A stretch of 64,000 nt of DNA from an uncultured Ruminiclostridium sp. (GTDB lineage: Bacteria; Bacillota; Clostridia; Oscillospirales; Ruminococcaceae). Under the pieces are notes generated by a model that worked only from the letters and a program-made list of their open reading frames with translations, did not search any database and was not told where the DNA came from. Where the stretch lies: positions 62,001-126,000 of the forward strand of contig CAKSTB010000003.1 in NCBI GenBank assembly GCA_934490165.1. Direction: 5' to 3'. Shown here piece by piece: positions 1 to 7,742 of this stretch; the first letter of the stretch is position 1; each line of letters opens with the position of its first letter. Made by a program: the position numbers and the translations under genes.

Positions 1-1
1 C

Positions 2-70
2 TTAGATGCAGTAAATTATACACAGCCGCTCGATTTCTTTAAAAACATCAATTTCACGTATTCGTATTAA
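2..70 (+). CDS. C-terminal tail of an unidentified protein (5' end outside window)
   Basis: An open frame runs from the window edge to a TAA at 68-70 and gives 22 residues ending in NFTYSY. The stop overlaps the Shine-Dalgarno sequence of the next gene (AAGGAGG at 69-75), so the two genes are probably cotranscribed. Too little is present to assign a family. Confidence 0.45.
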   Translation, partial: LDAVNYTQPLDFFKNINFTYSY

Positions 71-81
71 GGAGGTTAATT

Positions 82-996
82 ATGAAAACAACACTTAGAA
101 CACTTATCGCAACAGGTTTATTACTCTCACTTACCGCCGGTATCTGCGGTTGTCAGTCCGAAAAGTCACAGGCTCCGACTTCTTCCGATGTCGCTTCCGT
201 TATTCAGCAGACGTCAGAGATCGACTCAAAATCTGAACCGTCTCAGAACATAGACAAATTAAATATCGAAGAAGAAGTAATGCCGGAAATCGCAATTCAT
301 CAGAATGTTCGAGGAGAGGGCGATTCAGCTTTCTATGGATTTCATTATGAAAAGGTCGGAACAATACCGATAGAAATCGAATTATTGCTCGAGAATGACT
401 ATGCAAAAGAGATTTGGGAAGAATACTGCAAATGGAGCGATGATAACGATAATCCGTATTACAACAAATATGATCCTTACAATATATATGATAAACCCAA
501 TTTGCCAAACATAGTAAGAAAATATTCTATCGATCACGATAAAGTAGTTGAAATACTGAATAAACGTCGTGAGAATTTTGAAAAATCACAGGAAAAGTAT
601 GGTGCTTCAAATAAAGGGGCAAACTTAATGTACACGGATGAGGAAATTGAAGCTATCGCTTCAGGCGAAGTTGAAAAAAGCTTTGACTTTATCGACTTCG
701 ATGTTCCGATAAGAAAAGGCGACCTTATATACACACCTGCATATATATACAATAATTCAATGGATAAACTTGAAGAAGCGGGCATAACCGCAGAAGAAAT
801 TGCCGCAAGAACCGAAATATACGGCAGCTTCTCACTCACTGATGAACAGATGACCGCACTTCAGAACAAAATGCTCAAGTATGTTGCATTGCAGGCTGAA
901 AAAGGCAATTTCAGCGGAACGTATGAAATCCCGGTTACCGCAACCTTCAGCGTACCCGAAAAAATCGGAAATGCGGCGTTTGTTAAGCAGGCATAA
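82..996 (+). CDS. Predicted lipoprotein of unknown function
   Basis: 304 residues. The N-terminus is a type II signal peptide: basic start, hydrophobic core to about residue 20, then a lipobox ending in ICGC, which makes Cys24 the predicted lipidated residue on the outer face of the membrane. A Ser/Thr/Gln-rich linker of about 40 residues follows, then an acidic globular region rich in Tyr and Asn. No catalytic motif was recognised. The start is fixed by AAGGAGG seven bases upstream. It sits directly after the upstream partial gene and before a strong promoter for pnuC, so it is probably the last gene of its transcript. Lipoprotein status is well supported; function is unknown. Confidence 0.8.
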   Translation: MKTTLRTLIATGLLLSLTAGICGCQSEKSQAPTSSDVASVIQQTSEIDSKSEPSQNIDKLNIEEEVMPEIAIHQNVRGEGDSAFYGFHYEKVGTIPIEIELLLENDYAKEIWEEYCKWSDDNDNPYYNKYDPYNIYDKPNLPNIVRKYSIDHDKVVEILNKRRENFEKSQEKYGASNKGANLMYTDEEIEAIASGEVEKSFDFIDFDVPIRKGDLIYTPAYIYNNSMDKLEEAGITAEEIAARTEIYGSFSLTDEQMTALQNKMLKYVALQAEKGNFSGTYEIPVTATFSVPEKIGNAAFVKQA

Positions 997-1014
997 ATAA
1001 ACTGCAATTGCTTC

Positions 1015-1043
1015 TTGACAAACTCCGACTGTTATGCTAAAAT
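1015..1043 (+). promoter_or_regulatory. Sigma-A promoter of the pnuC leader
   Basis: TTGACA at 1015-1020, a 17-bp spacer, and TAAAAT at 1038-1043. Transcription should begin near 1050, about 110 bases ahead of the pnuC start codon. Confidence 0.8.
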
Positions 1044-1060
1044 AACAATACAATAATTCT

Positions 1061-1136
1061 GCCACCGGGTAGAGATGCTTTTAAAGCACCGTGGTACATC
1101 GTTAGGTCTTAGAAGATGTACTTACGGTGCTTTTTT
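1061..1136 (+). promoter_or_regulatory. Structured leader with intrinsic terminator upstream of pnuC (candidate attenuator)
   Basis: GCACCG (1086-1091) pairs with CGGTGC (1125-1130), and inside it GTACATC pairs with GATGTAC. Six T residues follow, so this is an intrinsic terminator ahead of the gene. A competing fold pairs GCCAC (1061-1065) with GTGGT (1091-1095) around a TGCTTT/AAAGCA hairpin, which would break the terminator stem. Mutually exclusive folds are what a riboswitch or attenuator needs. I could not match the sequence to the NAD+-II (pnuC), TPP or FMN classes from memory. Confidence 0.6.
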
Positions 1137-1161
1137 GGTTGATAATTTAACGGAGGACTTA

Positions 1162-1863
1162 ATGTTAAAAAAGCTTAACAACTACTTCACAACCTTTGAA
1201 AAAATACTATGGATAGGCTCGATAGTGCTGATAACAGGCTCGGCTGTTATGTTCGGCAAGGACGGGATACTATCCGTCATAGCGTCGCTTATAGGCGCTA
1301 CCTCACTTTTGCTCAACGCCAAGGGCAACCCCATAGGGCAGGCTCTCGGCGTGATTTTCAGCATACTCTATGCGATAATCTCCTTCTCGTTTGCCTATTA
1401 CGGCGAGATGATAACCTATCTCGGAATGACAGGACCTATGGCGCTTGCCGCCTTTATAAGCTGGATAAGAAACCCGTTTGCAAAGGGCAAGGCTGAGGTA
1501 AAGGTAAATCATATCCACAGGGGCGAGGTTCTCTTTATGTTCGTGCTTACCGCTGTTGTTACCGTAGTTTTCTACTTCGTGCTCGACTTTTTCAACACGG
1601 CAAACCTTATTCCGAGTACCTTGTCTGTCACGACAAGCTTTCTTGCGGTATATCTTACATTCCGCCGCAGCCGGTTCTTCGCCATAGCCTATGCCGCTAA
1701 CGATATAATACTTATAATTCTCTGGTCGCTCGCCGCACTGACCGATATAAGCTATATCTCAGTCGTTATCTGCTTTGTTATTTTCTTTGCAAATGACATA
1801 TACGGCTTTGTAAGCTGGAGCGCAATGCGAAAAAGGCAGTCGGCTGAAACGGCATTGCAGTAA
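1162..1863 (+). CDS. pnuC: PnuC-family vitamin transporter (nicotinamide riboside type)
   Basis: 233 residues and almost entirely hydrophobic, with about seven predicted membrane helices, matching PnuC in size and profile. PnuC proteins are facilitated-diffusion transporters that bring nicotinamide riboside into the cell for NAD salvage; relatives carry thiamine (PnuT) or riboflavin (PnuX), so the substrate is not certain. An upstream in-frame ATG at 1075 lies inside the leader terminator. The start at 1162 was chosen because CGGAGG lies seven bases ahead and the protein then begins MLKKLNNYF. Expression is probably set by the leader at 1061-1136. The gene is followed by a long gene-free stretch. 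Confidence 0.85.
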   Translation: MLKKLNNYFTTFEKILWIGSIVLITGSAVMFGKDGILSVIASLIGATSLLLNAKGNPIGQALGVIFSILYAIISFSFAYYGEMITYLGMTGPMALAAFISWIRNPFAKGKAEVKVNHIHRGEVLFMFVLTAVVTVVFYFVLDFFNTANLIPSTLSVTTSFLAVYLTFRRSRFFAIAYAANDIILIILWSLAALTDISYISVVICFVIFFANDIYGFVSWSAMRKRQSAETALQ

Positions 1864-2225
1864 ATAGTATAAAGTGGTTGCGATGAAATGTAAAAATTTC
1901 ATCACAGCTTCTCAGTTTATCCAAATTTCATTGAAATTGCAGTGCAACATATTGTAAAAAAAGTCAGCGCAATAAATATACAGCCAACAACGCTGAAAAC
2001 AGTTTCTGTACCAACAAGGTGTTAATAATTTCGTGAGTAAATCCGTGCAACTGCACTAACATTAACCTTTCAAAAAACGCTACTAACCTAAGATATATGT
2101 ACTAAAACTGCGGACGTGTAGCGTTAAGCGTTCCTGAAATGACAGGATATACGATATTCAGGTGGTTATACGAGTTTAGCCAACACCCTAGCGGAGTGGG
2201 GGTGTGGGTAAGGAAAGAGGGAGCA

Positions 2226-2300
2226 CGAGGGAGAGAACCTAAGGGATAGGGAGAGGGGCTGCTAAGTCCCTTGCCCTAGTCCCTTTGGTTCTTTCCCTCG
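2226..2300. repeat. Long imperfect inverted repeat
   Basis: The left arm (from CGAGGGAGAGAACC, 2226 onward) and the right arm (ending GGTTCTTTCCCTCG at 2300) are complementary over about 33 bases with a few mismatches and an eight-base loop near 2258-2266. It looks like a miniature inverted-repeat element or a large extragenic palindrome. No target duplication was recognised. Confidence 0.6.
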
Positions 2301-2335
2301 TTAATAGTAGCAACGTTATCAAATGGAATAGCGAA

Positions 2336-2490
2336 CCCGAGAAGTGCTATCCCGCAAAGAGAACTATCGGTAGCCTGCTACCATAGTAAAAAACATCAAC
2401 CATTTCCGTCAAGCAAAAACCATATCGTAAAAACAGTGCTCCGAGAAGTGCTATCCTACAAACAGCACTATCGGTAGCTTGCTATCAAAG
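2336..2490 (+). repeat. Pair of ~50-bp direct repeats
   Basis: Copies at about 2336-2386 and 2439-2490 share the blocks CGAGAAGTGCTATCC and CTATCGGTAGC-TGCTA. Each carries a small palindrome (GGTAGC..GCTACC in the first, weaker in the second). The copies are about 103 bases apart. Two copies with a non-repeated spacer are too few for a CRISPR call. Confidence 0.55.
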
Positions 2491-2552
2491 TTAATTACTA
2501 AAACGTTATAACAGAAGTACACTAAAAACAAACTTTCTCAACATATCAAAAA

Positions 2553-2675
2553 AGTGAGCCGAGCGCACTATCCTTTGCGCTTCGACTCACTTTTCTTTTC
2601 CCGGTTGTGTCACAATCCCATTTTCCCTTATAAAAGCAAAAAGGACTGTGCTAACGCTACAGTCCTCTTTTTAAC
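2553..2675 (-). terminator. Terminator region downstream of rpmE
   Basis: Two hairpins lie 3' of rpmE. AAGGACTGT...ACAGTCCT (about 2639-2667) is flanked by A and T tracts and could stop transcription in both directions. A second, GTGAG...CTCAC (2553-2594), is bordered by AAAAA and TTTTC. Confidence 0.7.
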
Positions 2676-2676
2676 A

Positions 2677-2880
2677 TTACTTGTCAAGATTGTACTTCTT
2701 CTTGAACTTGTCAACACGTCCGCCTGTGTCAACCAACTTCTGCTTTCCTGTAAAGAAAGGGTGGCACTTCGAGCAGATTTCAACCTTTATATCCTGCTTG
2801 GTTGATCTTGTTTCGATAACCTCGCCGCAAGCACACTTAATAGTGGTGGGCTGGTAGTTAGGGTGGATACCTTCTTTCAT
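2677..2880 (-). CDS. rpmE: 50S ribosomal protein L31, zinc-binding form
   Basis: 67 residues, the usual length of bacterial L31. It starts MKEGIHPNY, and the Cys pattern CAC...CSKC (Cys16, Cys18, Cys36, Cys39) is the zinc-binding type (C+), which in Bacillus is displaced by the zinc-free paralogue when zinc is scarce. L31 bridges the 50S subunit and the 30S head. The start is supported by AGGAGG seven bases upstream. The gene is monocistronic, with its own promoter (2967-2995) and terminator. Confidence 0.95.
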   Translation of the reverse strand: MKEGIHPNYQPTTIKCACGEVIETRSTKQDIKVEICSKCHPFFTGKQKLVDTGGRVDKFKKKYNLDK

Positions 2881-2966
2881 GCTGTCACCTCCTGACCTTT
2901 AGAATTGATCTAAATTACAGCTTTCGCCATGATTTCAGAATTGCGTGCTTTAACGCCTAGGTTACT

Positions 2967-2995
2967 ATTATAGCACAGTAAAATACATTTTGCAA
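2967..2995 (-). promoter_or_regulatory. rpmE promoter
   Basis: On the minus strand, TTGCAA (2990-2995), 17 bp, TATAAT (2967-2972). This leaves about 80 bases of 5' leader. L31 leaders in Firmicutes are known autoregulatory candidates, but I see no decisive motif here. Confidence 0.75.
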
Positions 2996-3039
2996 TAGTT
3001 TTTTATAAATTTCCTGAAACTTGTGCATCAGTAACCTGT

Positions 3040-4758
3040 TCAGCCTACTATCTTTGTGAAATCTGCCGAGAGCTTAGCCTGCTTTTCAGCCGCATCTTCA
3101 ACGCTTGAGCCTACTGTTGTGTAGTAGAGCTTGATCTTGGGTTCTGTGCCTGAGGGTCTGATAACTACGCTTGCATTGTCCTCAAGGTAGAATGTGATAA
3201 CGTTTGACTTAGGAAGTGTAAGCTCTTCTGTCTTGCCGCTTACATAGTCTGTCTTTACGCTCAGCTTGTAGTCAGCCTTGCCGATCACCTTAGAACCTGC
3301 GATAGCTTCGAGCTTTTCGTTTCTCAGTGTATCCATAATAGCGTTCATCTTCTTCATACCTGTTTCGCCCTCGAAGGTGAATGTTTCGAGCTTGTTGCAG
3401 TAGAAGCCGTAATCGCTGTACATTTTAGCTCTTGCCTGTACAAGAGAAATACCCTGTGAACGGTAGAATGCCGCCATTTCGCAGATAAGCATAGATGCTA
3501 CAACTGCGTCCTTATCTCTTACATATGAGCCTGCGAGGTAGCCGTAGCTCTCTTCAAAGCCGAAGATGTATCTTGCTTCTTCACCCTTAGCCTCTAAGAA
3601 GCCGATCTGCTCACCGATGAACTTGAATCCTGTGAGGACTTCTCTGAGCTCTACGCCGTACTTAGCGGCGATAGCCTTTACAAGGTCTGTTGTAACTATT
3701 GTCTTTACTGCAACGGGGTTTGCGGGCATTGTACCTGCCGCGATACGCTCCTTGCAGATATATTCGAGCAGCATTGCGCCTACTTCGTTACCTGTGAACA
3801 GAACATAGTTGTCACCGTCGGGAACTGCGATACCTACACGGTCACTGTCGGGGTCGGTAGCAAGCAGTAAGTCAGGCTTTTCTGTCTTGCACAGCTCAAG
3901 ACCGAGGTGTAATGCTTCCTTTATCTCGGGGTTGGGATAGGGGCAGGTCGTGAAGTTGCCGTCGGGCATTTCCTGTTCCTTAACAACTACAACGTTGTTG
4001 ATGCCGATCTCCTTTAAGATACGGCGAACGGGCTTGTTGCCTGCACCGTTTAGAGGAGTATATACGACCTTGAGTCCGCTCTTTGCGCAAAGCTCGGGGT
4101 GGATAGACTGCTTCTTGACATTTGCGATATATTCATCGATTATATCCTGACCGATGTACTTTATCTTACCCTCGTTTACATACTGCTCAAAATCGCCGCT
4201 CTTTACATCTGCGAAGATGTTGAGCTTTTCGATCTCGCCGAGTATCTTTTCAGCGGCTTCAAGTGTGACCTGACAGCCGTCACTTCCGTAAACCTTGTAG
4301 CCGTTGTACTTAGCGGGGTTGTGGCTTGCTGTTACAATGATACCTGCGTCACAGCCGAGTGCTCTTACTGCCCATGAAAGCATGGGAGTAGGCATAAGCT
4401 CTGTGTAGATATTTGCTGTAATGCCGTTTGCGGCAAATATAGAAGCGGCGTGCTTTGCGAATACGTCAGACTTTATTCTGCTGTCGTATGCAACCGCAAC
4501 CTTAAGGTCGCTTTTGCCTGTGTTCTTGAGGTAGTTTGCAAGACCCTGTGTTGCCTTACCGACGGTATAAACGTTCATTCTGTTTGTGCCTGCGCCGATA
4601 ACGCCTCTCAGTCCGCCTGTACCGAACTCAAGATCGCGGTAGAAACGGTCGTTTATTTCATCGTCCTTACCTTTAACGCTCTCAAGCTCTGTCTTTAAGT
4701 CGGGATCCTTAACCGCTTTTTCAAGCCACTCATTGTAAAGCTCTGTAGTGTTTGCCAT
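3040..4758 (-). CDS. pgcA: Alpha-phosphoglucomutase / phosphomannomutase family
   Basis: 572 residues, the length of the Bacillus PgcA-type alpha-D-phosphohexomutases. These cytosolic enzymes interconvert glucose-1-phosphate and glucose-6-phosphate (and sometimes mannose phosphates), feeding UDP-glucose, glycogen and wall polymer synthesis. All four active-site loops are visible: TASHNP at 143-148 with phosphoserine Ser145, the magnesium loop DPDSDR at 302-307, the sugar-binding loop GFEESYG near 400-406, and the phosphate loop RPSGTEP at 534-540. The promoter is on the minus strand at 4854-4882 (TTGCAT-17-TATACT). The gene stands alone, 160 bases from rpmE. Preference for glucose or mannose cannot be read from sequence. 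Confidence 0.93.
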   Translation of the reverse strand: MANTTELYNEWLEKAVKDPDLKTELESVKGKDDEINDRFYRDLEFGTGGLRGVIGAGTNRMNVYTVGKATQGLANYLKNTGKSDLKVAVAYDSRIKSDVFAKHAASIFAANGITANIYTELMPTPMLSWAVRALGCDAGIIVTASHNPAKYNGYKVYGSDGCQVTLEAAEKILGEIEKLNIFADVKSGDFEQYVNEGKIKYIGQDIIDEYIANVKKQSIHPELCAKSGLKVVYTPLNGAGNKPVRRILKEIGINNVVVVKEQEMPDGNFTTCPYPNPEIKEALHLGLELCKTEKPDLLLATDPDSDRVGIAVPDGDNYVLFTGNEVGAMLLEYICKERIAAGTMPANPVAVKTIVTTDLVKAIAAKYGVELREVLTGFKFIGEQIGFLEAKGEEARYIFGFEESYGYLAGSYVRDKDAVVASMLICEMAAFYRSQGISLVQARAKMYSDYGFYCNKLETFTFEGETGMKKMNAIMDTLRNEKLEAIAGSKVIGKADYKLSVKTDYVSGKTEELTLPKSNVITFYLEDNASVVIRPSGTEPKIKLYYTTVGSSVEDAAEKQAKLSADFTKIVG

Positions 4759-4853
4759 AGTAGTCTGTCCTTTCTGTATAAAACGGCAGCCGTAGCAACA
4801 TAGCTTTTAAGCTGAATATAGCTATGGCTAACCTAAATTCCCATTCACTAGAC

Positions 4854-4882
4854 AGTATAACATTTTTCCGCCGCAAATGCAA
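4854..4882 (-). promoter_or_regulatory. pgcA promoter
   Basis: TTGCAT (4877-4882), 17-bp spacer, TATACT (4854-4859) on the minus strand. The leader of about 90 bases contains a TAGC/GCTA stem-loop near 4792-4832. Confidence 0.65.
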
Positions 4883-4936
4883 ATAAAATCTCGAAAATAT
4901 TATTAGATTTTTTGGCAGTAAAAAAACTTGTTTTTG

Positions 4937-4965
4937 TTGAAAATATACCTAAAAGGTTGTATAAT
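4937..4965 (+). promoter_or_regulatory. comM promoter
   Basis: TTGAAA (4937-4942), 17 bp, TATAAT (4960-4965), 45 bases ahead of the start codon. It diverges from the pgcA promoter. Confidence 0.75.
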
Positions 4966-5009
4966 TATTACATAGTTATCACTTAAAATCAAATGAAAAA
5001 GGTGAAAAT

Positions 5010-6542
5010 ATGTATTCTCAGGTCAACGGCATGGGACTTTTCGGCATGAATGCCTTTAAAGTCACCGCAGAAATAATATCATCAAGAGGTCAGCCGTCAT
5101 TCGATATAGTCGGGCTCGGCGATCTTGCCGTGCAGGAAAGCAAGATGCGCATAAAGGGCGCTCTTGCGGGTATCGGCATAACGATAAGCGGTCAGAAGCT
5201 GACTGTCAATTTAGCCCCGGCGGACGTGCGCAAATGCGGCTCTCTGTACGATTTTACGATAATCGCCGCCATACTCGCCGTCAACAACATCATAACCGAG
5301 GATCTGTCCGACAGCGCCTTTATCGGCGAGGTTTCGCTCGGCGGCTCGCTTGTGTTCACGGGCGGTGTTATCAGTATGGCTATAGAAGCTAAGAAATGCG
5401 GCATAAAGCGGTTGTTTCTCCCCGCCGAGAACGCGAAGGAAGCTTCGGTTGTCGAGGGGCTGTCGGTGTACGGAATAAGCCATATTTCCGACCTTATAAA
5501 TCATTTCACAGGCAAAAAGCGCATACAGCCTGAGCCGCCCTATGTTCCCTCGGCGGAAATGTTTGAAACCGATGATCTATCCGATGTCAAGGGACAGGCT
5601 CTTGCGCGCCACGCGCTGGAGGTCGCCGCCGCAGGTTTTCACAACGTACTGCTTATCGGTCCTCCCGGCACGGGTAAGAGTATGATAGCAAAACGCATAC
5701 CGTCAATACTCCCGCCAATGAGCTTTGATGAGAGCATAGAAACCACCGGTATACACTCAATAGCGGGTATGCTCGACCGGGAAAAGCCGATAGTCACCGT
5801 GCGCCCTTTCAGGAGCGTATCACACACTGCCTCGGCAGTAGGTCTTATCGGCGGCGGAAGTATCCCACGCCCGGGCGAAATATCACTTGCGCACAACGGT
5901 GTATTATTTCTTGACGAGCTTCCCGAGTTTGACCGCAGAACGCTTGAAACGCTCAGGCAACCGCTCGAGGACGGCGTTATAACGATATCGAGGGCGCAGG
6001 GCTCGGTGTCGTATCCGTGCGATATTATGCTTGTTGCCGCCATGAACCCCTGTCCTTGCGGTAATTTCGGCAATCCGAAGGGTAAGTGCACCTGCTCGCA
6101 GAATATGATACAGAATTATCTCGGCAAGATAAGCCGCCCTGTTCTCGACAGGATAGACATACAGGTGGAAATGCCGCAGTTGTCATACGAGGAGATCAGC
6201 AGTGCAAAAAAGGGCGAGCCGAGCAGTGCCGTGCTCGAACGCATAATGAAAGCGAGAGAAATACAGCAAAAGCGCTTTGCAGGCACGGATATCCGCTCAA
6301 ACTCGAAAATCCCTCCCGCACACCTCCACGAAATGTGTCCGATGGACGAAAACGCAAAGCAAATGCTCTCTGACTGCTTTGACAAAATGGGGCTGTCCGC
6401 AAGAGCATATGACAGGATACTTAAAGTCGCGCGCACCTGCGCAGACCTTGCGGGAAGCGAGATAATAAGACGGCAGGATATATCGGCGGCGGTCAATTTC
6501 AGAAGCCTTGACAGGAAGTACTGGGGCGCCGGCGGTAAGTGA
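5010..6542 (+). CDS. comM: YifB/ComM family magnesium-chelatase-like AAA+ ATPase
   Basis: 510 residues, the typical length. The N-terminal ~170 residues form the Lon-protease-like fold of the family. The AAA+ module has Walker A GPPGTGKS near residue 217 and Walker B LFLDELPEF near 305. The cysteine cluster CPCG...CTC (about residues 349-365) marks the Mg-chelatase-like group, and a C-terminal helical domain follows. In Vibrio and Haemophilus ComM is a hexameric helicase that extends heteroduplex during natural transformation; a transformation role in this organism is inference. It has its own promoter. The 5' region AAAAAGGTGAAAAT supplies an acceptable ribosome site. Confidence 0.92.
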   Translation: MYSQVNGMGLFGMNAFKVTAEIISSRGQPSFDIVGLGDLAVQESKMRIKGALAGIGITISGQKLTVNLAPADVRKCGSLYDFTIIAAILAVNNIITEDLSDSAFIGEVSLGGSLVFTGGVISMAIEAKKCGIKRLFLPAENAKEASVVEGLSVYGISHISDLINHFTGKKRIQPEPPYVPSAEMFETDDLSDVKGQALARHALEVAAAGFHNVLLIGPPGTGKSMIAKRIPSILPPMSFDESIETTGIHSIAGMLDREKPIVTVRPFRSVSHTASAVGLIGGGSIPRPGEISLAHNGVLFLDELPEFDRRTLETLRQPLEDGVITISRAQGSVSYPCDIMLVAAMNPCPCGNFGNPKGKCTCSQNMIQNYLGKISRPVLDRIDIQVEMPQLSYEEISSAKKGEPSSAVLERIMKAREIQQKRFAGTDIRSNSKIPPAHLHEMCPMDENAKQMLSDCFDKMGLSARAYDRILKVARTCADLAGSEIIRRQDISAAVNFRSLDRKYWGAGGK

Positions 6543-6620
6543 TAAATGTTATATTTCAGACAAAACAGCCGCAATTTCTTCGGGCGGCAATTATAAAAAT
6601 GCCGAAAATTTTTCTTTGAC

Positions 6621-6705
6621 TTGACAAACGCAAATTTAAAATGCTAAAATAAATACAGTCGAGTAGCGAAAGCGTAAATCCGGACAACGGATTTGCGCTT
6701 TTTTT
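6621..6705 (+). ncRNA. Short promoter-terminator unit: small RNA or orphan attenuator
   Basis: TTGACA (6621-6626), 18 bp, TAAAAT (6645-6650), then within about 20 bases the stem GCGTAAATCCG/CGGATTTGCGC with seven T residues (6671-6705). A transcript of about 50 nt is expected. Further on comes AAAGGG and an ATG at 6733, so this may be the attenuator of a gene that has since been lost. Confidence 0.5.
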
Positions 6706-6732
6706 ATTTTACCCAAAAGAAAGGGCATAAAT

Positions 6733-6798
6733 ATGGAACAAGAAAAGCCAAGCATTTCTACTTGGCTCAGATGGTCGGTAAACTCATATTTCTTATAA
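6733..6798 (+). pseudogene. Possible start of a disrupted gene (21 codons)
   Basis: AAAGGG lies ahead of ATG at 6733. The reading frame encodes 21 residues and stops at 6796-6798. Its interior (6746-6763) matches, in inverse orientation, the subterminal hairpin of the IS remnants at 36891 and 40188, so an element end may have interrupted an older gene. It could also be chance. Confidence 0.25.
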
Positions 6799-6941
6799 AA
6801 CGGTTTGGGGCGTAGCCTCAATCAGGCTGTCAGCCATACATTCAGCTCGCGGTAAAGCACTGTATCCGCACTACCGATATTATCAGCGGCATAAAGCATA
6901 CAGGTTTACAAGTCAATTGACGGATAAACGATCTCGAAGGA

Positions 6942-7145
6942 TCATTCCCGCAACGATACACCTATATCGGTCAGTATCGCAATTGCCCTCTTGTCGGTCT
7001 GTGAAAAGCGCTGTGAAAGATATCTCAGTGCCGCGCCGAGCTCGCCGTCAGGACCGCCGTACTGAGAAAGAATGTAGCTTGCAAGCCTCGGGTTGCGGTT
7101 CTTTATCACAACCGGCACCTGTGTCCGTTTTTCAAATATAAACAT
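6942..7145 (-). pseudogene. cotJC: Truncated cotJC (manganese-catalase-like spore coat protein)
   Basis: 67 residues. The first ~62 follow the CotJC N-terminus: FEKR..VPVVIKNRNPRLA, then QYGGPDGELGAALRYLSQRF and ILTDIG. Family members run to about 190 residues and continue after LTDIG with a conserved Glu/His metal-binding helix. Here the frame changes to VSLRE and stops. The metal-binding core is therefore missing and the protein cannot be a catalase. No remainder of cotJC was recognised downstream. The start and ribosome site (AAGGAGG) are intact and it is the last gene of the cotJ operon, so the loss looks like a 3' deletion. Confidence 0.8.
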
Positions 7146-7154
7146 ACGTCCTCC

Positions 7155-7409
7155 TTATAATATCCACTGCCCGCTGAGCCAGTCCCAGCCGCAGTCTGCT
7201 CCCGCCGAGGAGGCTCTCAGCGGATAAAATTCATTCTCAAACGCACAGCGGCAGGCATCAGCCTGTTTCACCGCCTCACGGTACAGCTCGAGCGCTCTCG
7301 TATCATCGGGGTGGGTATCAAGAAAGAGCTTCAGATCCTGCGCGTAGAAATCTGCCGCAGACAGCTTTCTGAGCAGCTGTGACGCTCTCGGTGTCAGATT
7401 ATACGCCAT
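7155..7409 (-). CDS. cotJB: Spore coat protein CotJB
   Basis: 84 residues. CotJB hallmarks are the FYAQDLKLFLDTHPDD segment (about residues 20-36), a conserved Tyr-rich middle, and a Trp-rich C-terminus (WDWLSGQW). CotJB and CotJA form part of the inner coat and cooperate with CotJC in Bacillus. The start at 7409 was chosen over the upstream ATG at 7427 because GAGGGGG lies just ahead; the gene then overlaps the end of cotJA by about 11 bases, suggesting translational coupling. Sporulation-specific expression is expected, but no clear SigE box was found. Confidence 0.85.
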   Translation of the reverse strand: MAYNLTPRASQLLRKLSAADFYAQDLKLFLDTHPDDTRALELYREAVKQADACRCAFENEFYPLRASSAGADCGWDWLSGQWIL

Positions 7410-7581
7410 TATAAAGCCCCCTCTCATATTCGTCTATGGTAATGTTAAGCTCTGGGAATATCGTTCCCGCCCTCATTGCCGTTTCGGGGTCATAGAGCTT
7501 TCCCAGCCGCTGGAAAGGCACATAAGCATATCCGGGCTTTTTCTTTTCGGTCTTGCCGCAGGCAAATTCGTCCCTGTCCAT
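7399..7581 (-). CDS. cotJA: Spore coat associated protein CotJA
   Basis: 60 residues. The family core YVPFQRLGKLYDPETAMRAG and TIFPELN is intact (about residues 20-46). AAAGGAG lies ahead of the start. It is the first gene of cotJA-cotJB-cotJC'. Upstream, CATAATACT near 7645 distantly resembles a SigE -10 element, but the -35 is poor, so I do not claim a promoter. Confidence 0.88.
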   Translation of the reverse strand: MDRDEFACGKTEKKKPGYAYVPFQRLGKLYDPETAMRAGTIFPELNITIDEYERGLYNGV

Positions 7582-7742
7582 AATACAGCTCCTTTCATTC
7601 GTGTTTTTTCGGCTTTACAATACATTTTATGCCTTTGCGGAGTATTATGTTACTTGTGAAATTATTTGACATAGGCGCGGCAACGGTATGTTAAAACAGG
7701 CTCAACAACGCCCTCAATGTGTTATAAACTGTGACAAACTAA

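Larger units (their letters stand above)
1864..2553. other. Gene desert rich in palindromes
   Basis: No credible coding region on either strand. It contains a weak stem-loop after pnuC (1882-1903), an ACACCC/GGGTGT hairpin near 2185-2215, a long imperfect hairpin (2226-2300) and a pair of direct repeats (2336-2386 and 2439-2490). Confidence 0.6.
6543..6941. other. Intergenic region with a promoter-terminator unit and a gene relic
   Basis: It holds a promoter (6621-6650), an immediate terminator (6671-6705), a 21-codon ORF with a ribosome site (6733-6798), a hairpin related to the IS-remnant family (6749-6770), and a 16-base palindrome arm shared in inverse with 32709-32724. The rest shows nothing recognisable. 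Confidence 0.5.

Noticed and set aside
1075..1161. Longer pnuC start at ATG 1075
   Set aside because: The added codons translate the leader terminator; the ribosome site belongs to ATG 1162.
2336..2490. CRISPR-like repeats
   Set aside because: Only two copies, imperfect, with no regular spacers and no cas genes.
5639..6091. Minus-strand ORF of 150 codons inside comM
   Set aside because: Shadow of the comM reading frame, with no independent start signal.
6841..6941. Downstream remainder of cotJC after a frameshift
   Set aside because: Translations of 6841-6941 in the minus frames gave no segment resembling the CotJC metal-binding helices.
7600..7690. SigE promoter for the cotJ operon
   Set aside because: CATAATACT resembles the -10, but no acceptable -35 at proper spacing was found.
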